Below, one piece after another: positions 54,956-64,000 of a stretch of 64,000 nt of DNA; the stretch's first letter is position 1, and the number at the start of each line of letters is the position of its first letter. Source of the DNA: Micractinium sp. NFX-FRZ (lineage: Eukaryota; Chlorophyta; Trebouxiophyceae; Chlorellales; Chlorellaceae). The translations under genes were made by a program, and so were the position numbers. The stretch covers positions 32,625 to 96,624 of the forward strand of contig JAPTJF010000225.1 of assembly GCA_029339195.1 (NCBI GenBank), read 5' to 3'. A model generated the notes under the pieces. It worked only from the letters and a program-made list of their open reading frames with translations, was not told the DNA's origin and did not search any database.

Positions 54956-55509
54956 ATGATGCGCTGCGCGCATGCCGTTCCGTGCATGGGCATGGCTTGA
55001 AGTGATCACCCCACAATGGATCTACGACCCCACCCTCTGTGCCTTCATTTCGCTTCTCTTCCTTTTATGACTCTCTCTCGCTCTCTTGTGTTCACTTGGT
55101 CCCATGACAGACGTGATAGACTGGGCTGCCCCTTTGGTCTCATTTGTGTAAGCAAGTCTGCAGACCACAAGCGGAGGGCATTGCAAGGCTGTCTAGGCCT
55201 GTGCTGCGCAGCGGTTCAAAGCGGTGCTGCGGTTTTGGGTGGCGCCTGCACTTGGGGAATGGAGGGGTGGGCAAGCAGCGAACCTGGGATCAGGGGATTG
55301 TAGTGATACAACAGATGAAGGGGGGAAGGGTCCATACAGGGCTCCCATGAACGCATGAGTTAGGGTAGAGCAAGGTTCTGTGAGGGTGCCTTCTGCTGCC
55401 GGTTCTGATCAGTGAGATTGCCTGGCCCTGCCATGTCACCAGGCGGTGCACCCGCCCCGGTTCTGCCTCTTAATAACGTCGTACAGGCGCGCACTTGGTC
55501 CCAGCCCCA

Positions 55510-55517
55510 TATATAGG
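55510..55517 (+). promoter_or_regulatory. Candidate TATA box of the F-box/LRR gene
   Basis: TATATAGG, the clearest TATA-like sequence in the region, upstream of and in the same direction as the AT-G at 55861. The long leader (about 320 nt) makes this uncertain. Confidence 0.35.
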
Positions 55518-55860
55518 GCACATGTTTGTCAGCTTGGGTCATGCAAGAAACCGTGCAAAGAGGCTTTTCGAGACCACTGGCAGGCCTTAAACAGCCTGCA
55601 GGGCAGACCCACCCTGCCACCGCCTGGCGCCCTTGGCGGTCCCACTGGGCCAGTGTTGTAACCCACCTCCATGGATTGGGGCACCCTTTGTGGCGCTCAA
55701 ACTATGAGTCGAGAAGCATTTTTTTTTCTTCCAATTGGCCGTTCGACAGAAGCCCTGCTCGCGTTTCTCTTCCCGCTCGAGTGCTCTGCCACGCTGTCAC
55801 GGACCCCTTCGTCATATTTGCCCGCCTCTTGTTGATGGTCTCACACTGAATTCACACACT

Positions 55861-58800
55861 ATGCAGCACAGAGGCCGAGGGCTGCTGAGCCTGCCGGAGA
55901 GCCTGCTGGAGGCCGTATTTGCAAAATGCTGCCAAACCACGAGGTGATTGGTGCTGCGTATGGGGACAGGGAGAGGTGGCGATCGATGCGGACGCAGCTG
56001 CACGCGCCACTGTGCTGCTGCCGTAGGCCGCCGCCGCTGCCTGCCCGCTGCCGCACACCGCTGCCGCCGCCCGTCGACTGCGTGTGCTGCCTGTCGCCGC
56101 TGCCGCTGCCACCTGGACACCATGTCTACTGCGGTGCCGCCTGCCACTTACTGCAGGGCGGCGGTGCTGCCGCTGGTGTGCCGCACCTTCCGGCGGCTGC
56201 TCGCCGGCCCCAGCGCCTGCCTGTGGCGGGGCATCTCTTTGGAGCTCGACCTCTCACGCCCCGGCCAGCCGGAGCGGGCAGCCAACTTCCTGGCCTGGCT
56301 GTCCCGCCACGGCAGCCTGTCGAAAGTCCTCGAGCTGGACATGTGGAGCAGCATGGCGGTGCCGGCGGTGCTGCCTGCTGCGCTGGGGGAGCTAGTAGAG
56401 GAGACACTCAGCGGTGAGTTGATGCTTAAAGCTTTGGTTGGGATGGCCTGGCAGTGTTCCTTCTAGTGCTAAGCACTGCTTGCTGCTGACGTGACCGGTG
56501 CCGCCTCTTCACTGTGCCACACTGCCTTGCCGCTTGGTGCACGCTGCCCCGCCCCTTTGCAGGCCTGACCAGCTGTGAATACCTGCGGCTGCGCTGGGGC
56601 GGGCAGCAGCTGGTGGTGGGGGACTGGGTTGCCACCGCCACCTCGCTGACCTGCCTGGCGCTGAGGTGCGAGAGACAGCTGGGGAGGCATGCATGCGTGG
56701 CGTTGGTACGGTGCTGCATGGTTGAGTTGATATGGATCTGGAGAGGCCTGCGCATGCAGTGCTGGCAGGCTGCGGTTCCCTTCCGTGCCTCCGCTCCCGC
56801 TCTTCGTCCTGCCCTGTGCCTGCTACCGCCCTTCCATCCATCCCTGCCTGCCTTGGCCGCCCTGCTCACCTCACCCCCACCTCTGACTCCGCCACCCACC
56901 TCGCCTGCCCTCCCTGCCGCCTTACCTCCTGACCCGCAGCGGGCACGGCATCGCACTGTGCACCCCCCTGTCCTCCCTCACCAGCCTGGCACACCTGGAG
57001 CTGTCCACGCTGTCTGGTGGGTGGGGGGTGGGGGATGGGGGGCAGGGATACTGGGGGTTGCAGCGTGTCAGTGTAAGCAGAGTGAACCACCGCACCCTGC
57101 AGGCTGGCGGCTGCCACTGGCGAGCAGCGAGAGATTCCCGCCAGGCAGGCACGCTTGCTGAGCTCGGCCCAACCCTCCGCCATGCCACATCAGCGTGCCC
57201 TAGATCTCATTCACCCCCACCCACCGCAGACGACGGGCCGCTGCTTGAGCCGGGGTGCCTGCCCCCCAGCATCACCCGCCTGTGCTGCGTGCCCGCCCCG
57301 GGCCAGCTGGCAGGTGACCAGGAGCTGGGGCCGGTGATGTCACAGCTGCCGGAGCAGCTGCTGGCGCTGCCACACCTGCAGTACCTCGACGTCTCAGGTG
57401 GGCCTTGTAGAACAGTTTTTGCAGTACCTGCCGTGCCAGGATGTGTTGGGCAGGCTATAGGGTGATGTCCTGGCGAGCAGGGAGCAGGCATCCCGGTCAG
57501 GACTGCTGACAGTATGCTCTGGGTAGGTGGCGGATAAAGGGAGCAGGCCGAACGTTGCGTGGTCAGCCATGCTGTTTTGGTGCGCAACCCAACTTCCGAG
57601 GTGGTCTGCGTGGGAAGGCAGGGTGGGCGGGACGCTGGACCGCATGGCCAGCCCAGCTGGTTCAACCCTAAACAACCCTGCTCTTTCTATGAGCACCCCA
57701 GCTGCTTCCATGACCAACCCTCCTCTTTCTGCTTGCGGGGTCCAATGCAAGAGGTTCAACCCTAATCTAACCCCTACTGTTTCCATCACCCCCGCACTTC
57801 CCTTGGGGCGGTCAGCGCAAGAGGTTCAATCCAAAATGGCCCTGTTACTTGTATGCACATCCCTTGCAGGGCAGGCCATGTTGGGCCAGCACTCCAGCCT
57901 AATAGTAGCTGACACATTCTCTGGCTGTGCGCTGCCGCCACCACTGCTGCTGCAGAGTCGTGGTTTCAGGGGCCTCACCTGGCGGCCGCGCTGCCCCGCC
58001 TGACGGGGCTCACCTCCCTGGCTCTCGACAAATGCGAACTGCCAGGTGGGGCCACGTGATCTGCTTTGGTGCTGTGGGGTCTGGGGGTTGCTCTGGTGGG
58101 CAATCTCTGGCTTTAGGTGAAGCTCAGATGGCCGTTGTGGCCTCTGGGCAGTGCAGAGCTCCTTTGGACGGAGCTGGCATTTTGGGGTCGGTTGGGCAAG
58201 ATGGGTGCACTGCCTCGCCGGATGTCCCTCCCTCAACAATCTTCCCACCTGTATACCCTGACCCGCCCCTGCCTGCTTCCTGCTCCTATGATGCCCGCCA
58301 TTTGAGCAGATGGCCTGCCCTCGGAGCTGTCTCTGCTCACACGGCTGCGGGTGCTGTCATTTGACGGCTGCATCATGCTGGAGGCACAGCATGCACACCA
58401 GTCGGTCTGGACAGGTGGGAGGGGGCTGCCTGTGAAAGACTCAATTCCTGGGTTGGATTGCAAGAGCCTGCGCTGTGCTGCGTGCCAGACTACGAGTAGG
58501 CAATGTGCGCATCGGGTGTTGTTCCTGCGGCGGTTCAAAGGCCACGCATACGTGCACACCTGCCCCCACCATGCCCCTGCCATCTGCTGCAGTGCTGGCC
58601 AGCCTCACCAGCCTCATGTCGCTGAGCCTCAGCAACTGCGGCATCTCCCACCTGCCGCCGACAGTGGCGGCGCTGCCGCGCATGCAGGTGCGCAGGGCAG
58701 GGGGGCGGCTGCACAGAGCGCACGGCCGCTGTGTGCTTGCCATGCAGATAGCTCGAGTCAATGCTGCTCCCCGCTGTTCACCTCACCTCGGAGACCCCCC

Positions 58801-59963
58801 TCCCTGCTTAAGCCACCACCTGTCCTCGCCCTTTGCCTCCCTCAAACATCGAGTGTCACATTACCTGCCATTGCCTGCCCTGCGGCACCCCCTTCCTTGC
58901 TCACGCTGCCTGCCCGCCATCCTGCCTCGCCCCTCCCACCCACCCTGTGTCCCTCCCTCCCTCACTCACCCCTGTGCAGCACCTGTACCTGGAGTACAAC
59001 GCCATGCGCTGGCTCCCCCCTGGCCCCTACCTGCGCAACCTGCGGGTGCTCTCCACTGACTGGGAGGCGCTGCTGCGCTCCCACGCACTGCTGCTGCAGG
59101 AGGTGGGTGGGGCCAGCTGGCACATCAGGGGCTGCACGCTGTTGCTGCTGCTGCTGACTCAGCGCTCTGACTGGTGGGTCAGGGCTTTGAGGCAGGGCGC
59201 AATGGGGCGATGCTGCTGCCAGCGGCGCATTGCTGGCTGTGATGCTGCAGCAGCCTGGTGCATCCGACCTGTGCTGCAGGCCCCACACCTGCAGAAGCTG
59301 GCGCTGGGCAGCATGTCCCTCATGTGAGTGTGACAACTGAGGACATTTTGAGTGTGCTGCGCCGCCATGTACGGCCTACATACGCATCAGGGCTGCCTGT
59401 TGGAACCTGCCTACATGCATGCTCTGCCCGTGTCCCATGCATGCTGTGCCCGCCCTGCCGCCCTCCCACCCCCTGCAGCGCCCACGACAGCGAGGGCCTG
59501 CCGCCCCTGTCCAGCGCCCAGCAGCTGCTTGACTCCCTGCGCAGCCACGGCAGTCTGCAAGAGATTCTGCTCATCGTGCGCCCCACCAATGTGCATGGGG
59601 TGAGCACCTTGGGGGGCTGGCCAGGGCAGGATGCGCTGCTGCAGGCTGGCGGGATGGGGGTGCCAGAATTGGTGTGCAGTGCTCACCCATGTGCCGGCTT
59701 GGCTTCCAGCACCACCTGCCTTTCCGTCCCCCAAGGCGCCCGTTCTCCCTTGCATGCATCCCCATCTCCCCTGCCTGCAGGCCTTCTCTCCGGTCATGGA
59801 GGCAATCCTGGGGCTGGGCAGCCTGCGGCCTCAGCTGACGGTGCGGCCCATTGAGCACGACGCCTTCTTTGTGGAGGAGGCACCCGAGGAGCCGCCTGAG
59901 GAGCCGCCTGGGAACCGTGCGCGAGCAGAAACGCCCGACATCATCATACCGCTCGAGCGGTGA
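55861..59963 (+). CDS. F-box / leucine-rich-repeat protein
   Basis: 12 exons, 482 aa: 55861-55943, 56157-56413, 56563-56665, 56940-57016, 57230-57397, 57956-58045, 58310-58414, 58593-58687, 58980-59102, 59280-59323, 59479-59599, 59781-59963. Splicing exon 1 to 2 yields an N-terminal F-box: LLSLPESLLEAVFAKC then AAVLPLVCRTFRRLLAGP and LWRGISLEL. LRRs follow: LPEQLLALPHLQYLDVS, LPRLTGLTSLALDKCELP, LLTRLRVLSFDGC, LASLTSLMSLSLSNCGI, HLYLEYNAMRWLPP. The tail is acidic/proline rich (EEPPEEPP). F-box/LRR proteins normally bind SKP1 and select substrates for SCF ubiquitin ligases; the substrate is unknown. The start is supported because the F-box begins ten residues later. Confidence 0.87.
57656..57840 (+). 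repeat. Degenerate tandem repeat in intron 5 of the F-box gene
   Basis: GGTTCAACCCTAA-type units at about 57658, 57753 and 57823, with shared CCTCTTTCT and TTCCATGACC/TTCCATCACC segments. Spacing is irregular (95 and 70 bp). Confidence 0.7.
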
Positions 59964-61106
59964 CAAACAGTCACATCCGACATGGAGGTACCACCGCCGT
60001 TCTGGCAGCCAGGACCAGGGCAGGAGGGCCCAGGCAGGGCTGGCGGACGCGCAGCAGCAGCAGCAGGCGCAGGCTGCTGGGTACCCGCCGCCGCTGTCTG
60101 CCCGCCCTCTTTCCCCAAACCTATCCACAGCCAGCCACGTGTCTACTCTGTGAGTTCTGTGATTCATTTGGAGCTGTTCAGTCAGACCAGGAAGTCAAAA
60201 CAACGTGCCCACAAGGGGCCAGATGCAAAGTATGAAATGTCAAAATGATGTGTCAAGTGTGTGGGGGGAGGCCAAGGGGGGCCTCCGGAGACAGGTGGGG
60301 GGCGGGGTCACAGCTGTGCTGGGAGGCGGCCAGCCGTAGCACGGGGGGTTTTGGCGGGAGATTTGGGAGGGGGTTTGCTCTTCTCGTGCAATGCACAGGG
60401 TGGATGAGGAAAGGGCTCGCAGGCGAACAGCAGGTACGGGGGTGCAGCATGCTGGCGCAGGGTCCCTTGCTTGTGCAGCAGGGAGGGAAAACGTAAGTGG
60501 AAGGCAGGCGGGGAATGGGGAGGCAGAAAAGATCAGTTGGGCAAGAGTGACAGGAAGACGGGTGGGAAGGGCATGGGCTGCTTGGCCAAGAGGAGGAGCA
60601 TGGCTGGGAGCACAGCGAGTTCGCTGCTTCTCGGCTGGCAGCAGCAGCAAGGTTCAGTAGCACAAGCGACGGAGGGAAAAGGAGCACAGAGGAAGTGGCA
60701 AAGCCAAAGCATATATACAGTGTATCAGTGCGGCAGGAGCCAGCGCGTATGAGGAGGCGAGGTGCGGTGCAAGAAATTGTGTTCATTTGCCGCAGGCAGG
60801 TTGAGAGGCGGGGGGCAGCGCTAGGGGTGGGTGAAAAGAGGAATGGTACAGCCCTGAAGGGTCTTCAAGGCAGCCAGGGCCTGCTTGCAAGTGCAGGCGA
60901 GGCATTGGCAGCGTTCGCCAGCAGCAAGCTCAGCCAGCAAGGCGGGGCGGCACAGCCATGAGGCAGCGGCTGCCACTGCTGCTCCTTTGCGGCGCAGTGA
61001 GGCAGGTGGATGCGGCGATGGAACCGGGACCCAGCACCAGCTGCTGTCGTGCCGGCAGTCGCAGCCGGCACGCCAGCTAGCACTGGCAGACAAGACAGCT
61101 GCCGTG
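59964..61106. other. Convergent 3' region, no gene seen
   Basis: 1.14 kb between two stops. From about 60240 to 60700 it is purine-rich on plus, with short open frames lacking support. No TGTAA was found close to either stop. ATATATACAGTGTAT (about 60712-60726) is a small palindrome-like stretch. Confidence 0.5.
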
Positions 61107-63204
61107 TCATCGGCGGGCCGCCGAGGTGATTGCTAGGGCAAGGCGCTGTGAGCGGTCAATCTGCCGGAGGGAGGGAAGCGAGGCACGCAGCGGGCTGGCG
61201 CTGCCGGCGGCTGCGCGCCCAGCCTCCAGCACGGGCGGCCTGCCTGCCATCAGGCCTGCTGCGCCGCGGGATGCCGCGCCTGCCAGGCTGTTTGCCATCA
61301 CTGCTGCCTGTGTAGAGGTGTGGCGGGTGGCTGCGCTGGCCCGAGAGACTGCGGTGGTGGTGGCGGCCAGGGCTGCCTGCGCTGCTGTGCGGATCGTGCT
61401 GGCCACGCGCGCCCCCATGGTCACCGTCTCGCGCAGCGCCGGCACCTGGTTGGATGAGGCTGCAGTAGGAGCAGGGGAGGGCGGCACCAACAGAGGTGAG
61501 CACGGAAGACAGAGGACTGTTTTTCAATTTATACGTTTCGAACGAGCGTGCTGCAGTGGTGCCCTGATCCGCTGCCCATCCATGGGAGTCATGCTCCCTT
61601 TGACTGCTGACAACCCACCTCCAGCAGCCGGAGCCCCAACACCCGATGCCACTCATCCCCTTCAAAATATGCCCACCTGCCAGCGTGGCCACGGCAGCGG
61701 TGGTGCCCACCATCACGGGCTTGCGCACCAGCGCCTGCCGCATCGGCCGTGCAAGCGCCTTGCCCACCGGCTGCAGGCGCGCACGCGCCCCCGCAGGCAG
61801 CGCCCCCAGCGGGCGCAGCGCTGCCAGCGCCTTGTGCCCGCTCAGCGCCAGTGCGCCATACATGCCCACCGAAGTGGCCAGCTGCACCTTGCCCCAGTTG
61901 GCCAGATCTGTGACAAACTGGGTGAGCCGCACCACGCCGGTGGCCAGGCCATAGGTGCCGGTCTGCCGTGCGCGCTGCCATTGGTGGTGCAGCGTGGCAG
62001 AGGCGGCCTGGTCGCGCCCCGTGGTGTACTTGACCAGGCAGTTGATGTAGTGGCGGCAGTCGTTCTGGTGCAGCTCGTAGTCCTGCGGGGGTGGGCAGGG
62101 GCGGGGTGGGAGGGGGTGAGGGGTGGCCGGCAGCACACCAAGGAGCGCCAGCACACGGCAAGAATGTAACAAGGGCAGCCTGCTGCTCGTGCTGCCCCTG
62201 CCACATGCCGCGTACCTCCTGCGATGGGCAGACAGCCAGCCGCACACAGCTGCGACACCCCCGCACTGCTGCATCGAACCCAGCCAGCCAGCGGCGCACC
62301 ATGCAGCCCTGCTCCTGCAGCGAGTTCCACGCCCGCACGTCCTGCATCGTCAGCGGCGTGCGCCCCACATACATGTGCGCTTCTGGCAGCTTGGACAGCC
62401 GCCGCTCCCTGCAGGCAGGCACAGGCAGGCGGGAGGCAGGCAGGTCAGTGGGGTGGCCCAAGCACATGCACACTGCAGGGGTGTGGCCTGTGCTGCCCTG
62501 CAACCCGGTGCCTGCGCGCTCAGCAGTGCATCCCTGCATCGCATGCACTGTAGCCATCCAGTCCACAGTTGACTCTCTAGCTCCTGCCCCCTGGCCCCCG
62601 CTCCCGACATGCCCCACACAGCCGCAGCCGCGCACCTGACTTCCCCGGGCACCAGGCGCTGCATCTTGCCGCCTGCCGACTTGGAGAGGAAGGCAAAGGG
62701 GCCCTGCGCCACGTGGATGTCGCCGCCACGCGGCCCAAAGTCAAACTGCACCAGGCTGCCGTCGCGCTGCTTGAAGACCGCCAGGTAGTGGCAGATGCCC
62801 GCGTCCCGCACGCCGTGCTTCATGCGGCGCGGCAGGCGGGTGAACAGGCCGCCCCCAAACTCCTTGAAGGAGCGCAGGATGACATACACCTCCATGCCGC
62901 TGCCCTCGCCTTCGCCTGCTGCTGAGCCGGGTGCTGCGCAGGCTGCCGACATGCTGTGCAGCGTGGGGGTGGAAGCACACTTGCGCAGCGGCTTGGGCCG
63001 CTGCACGTCCGCCTCACCAGCCGCCTGCAAGGCCTCGAGAGCATCCACCCAGCGGCGGGGTGGCGGTGCAAGGGCTGCAAGTGTGCGGGGGCTGCTGCCG
63101 CTGGTGCTGCACTCCTCGGGGATGCTGAGCAGCCGGCCGTCAAGGTGCAGCAGCGAGGGCATGCTGGCGGGCACGCTGCTGCTGCTGCTGGTCGCTGCCG
63201 CCAT
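61107..63204 (-). CDS. Unrecognised protein with possible permuted papain-like (LRAT/NlpC-type) domain
   Basis: 4 exons, 506 aa: 63204-62636, 62408-62216, 62082-61677, 61459-61107. The first about 100 residues are Ser/Ala rich. A conserved-looking domain follows: MEVYVILRSFKEFGGGLFTR, GICHYLAVFKQRDGSLVQFD, FGPRGGDIHV, EAHMYVG and ELHQNDCRHYINCLVKYT. The order of an early His in a beta strand (His139) and a later Cys at the start of a helix (Cys263, with His265) resembles circularly permuted papain-fold enzymes (LRAT/PPPDE/NlpC). This is inference from motif order, not a recognised match. The C-terminal 200 residues are Ala/Arg/Thr rich with amphipathic or membrane-like stretches (VGMYGALALSGHKALAAL). 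Catalysis and location are unknown. Confidence 0.8.
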
Positions 63205-64000
63205 GCCTGCTACTGTTGCAGCTGCCCTATGCGGTTGAAATGCGCCACGGGGCTACAGTGCTAATGCCGCACTCCCTGCACCGCGAGACTGCCGCTCTCC
63301 CGACTACCGCCCCTGCATGCCCAGAAGGTTCTTGCGGCGGGAGTCAGGGGTGGGCACATGCGGCCCGATCGCGGGCTCACGTGCCAACCGGCGGCCCCCT
63401 CGTGCACTGCTCCCCACCCCACGCTTTCTGGCAAGTGCACAGCGCAGGCCCGCTGACCGCGGCTGACTAACAGCGGCAGGAGCGGCATGTCACTCGTCTG
63501 TGCTCCCCAATCATGCTGAGGAGTGTCTGGCTGACAGCTGCCGGCGTGCCTAAACCCACAGACGCCCCGCTGCCCAGCGGCCATACGCGGCGGCGGCCAC
63601 ACCTGCAACCCGGAGCTTGCAGAGCCCCTGAGCGCCACTAAAAGCTCCCAAGTGGCTGCTGCTGCCAGGACTGTGCCCCAAAGGCCGAGTCTTGAGGCGC
63701 ACCGGTTCCCGCGGGACAGCTGGCCTGCGGGCAGAGGCTGGCAGGTGCTCAAAATATGAAGGGCGCTTGGTGGGACGGCGAGAGCTCGTGATCAGGGGCT
63801 GCCATGGCCCCTCAACTCAAATGGCCATGGGGGAACCGGCTGCTGAGCCTGCTATGCGAGTGGCCGAGCGTTTGAGAGAGCCTCTAGCACGTTGTGATGT
63901 TAAGGGGGGGAGGACCCCACTTGAGGATGTGTTTGTGATCCCTCGTCGGCGCATGTCGCCGTCGGCCGCTTGGCTCGCCTCGCTCCGGGCTGGTGCGGGC
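63205..64000. other. Promoter region and unassigned right end
   Basis: Upstream of the minus-strand start at 63204. No gene could be supported to the window end; a long minus-strand open frame over 63261-63752 begins at TTG and has no motif. A gene starting beyond 64000 cannot be excluded. Confidence 0.5.

Larger units (their letters stand above)
54828..55860. other. SOS1 3' region and F-box gene promoter
   Basis: Contains TGTAA at 54951-54955 and a TATA-like TATATAGG at 55510-55517, about 350 bp before the ATG at 55861. A run of T lies at about 55721-55730. No supported gene. Confidence 0.6.

Noticed and set aside
57661..57672. CCCTAAA as interstitial telomere sequence
   Set aside because: Only one unit; the context is a degenerate GGTTCAACCC repeat in an intron.
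63261..63752. 163-codon minus-strand frame at the right end
   Set aside because: Starts at TTG, no splice or family support, composition like the shadows elsewhere.

Overview
The window looks like nuclear DNA of a trebouxiophyte green alga, probably of the Chlorella/Micractinium type. It is very GC-rich and its genes are cut into many short exons by introns of roughly 150-450 bp. Several genes have the green-algal poly(A) signal TGTAA within about 120 nt of the stop. The recognisable proteins are plant-lineage: RHL1, a SOS1-type Na+/H+ antiporter, EMB8, and fasciclin proteins with the WGKC..W...C...CG.C cysteine module typical of Chlorella secreted proteins. I recognised no prokaryotic, viral or complete transposon gene. 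Exon models were built by hand from splice sites and reading-frame phase; in every complete model the frame stays open to the stop.

Layout, left to right. 1-2274 (-): 5' part of a secreted fasciclin (FAS1) protein, cut by the window edge. 3040-11522 (-): its complete tandem paralogue, 24 exons, 1181 aa, two ShKT-like cysteine modules and four FAS1 domains. 12302-17441 (-): an unrecognised, probably plastid-targeted 1029-aa protein made of five tandem exon-pair modules. 17986-21682 (+): EMB8/ABHD-type alpha/beta hydrolase, 488 aa. 22605-23899 (-): C-terminal exons of an unrecognised protein ending in two SUMO-interaction-like motifs. 24010-25925: degenerate, repeat-rich DNA with a head-to-head inverted duplication and no secure gene. 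26151-29434 (-): peptidyl-tRNA hydrolase, 371 aa. 29917-34192 (-): RHL1, a topoisomerase VI-associated protein, 480 aa. 35443-54827 (+): a 47-exon SOS1-type antiporter of 2781 aa. 55861-59963 (+): F-box/leucine-rich-repeat protein, 482 aa. 61107-63204 (-): unrecognised 506-aa protein with a possible permuted papain-like His/Cys pair.

The genes do not form one pathway; this is an ordinary mosaic of eukaryotic single genes. Functional themes are cell-surface adhesion (FAS1 pair), salt and pH homeostasis (SOS1), organellar translation quality control (peptidyl-tRNA hydrolase), endoreduplication and DNA topology (RHL1), and ubiquitin-ligase adaptors (F-box).

The most unusual things are the five-module plastid protein, the roughly 1240-residue repeat-rich insertion in the middle of SOS1, and a recurring pattern inside SOS1 introns where degraded copies of the neighbouring exon end, with its splice site, lie in the intron. 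One of these is a 116-bp tandem array that repeats a 3' splice site.
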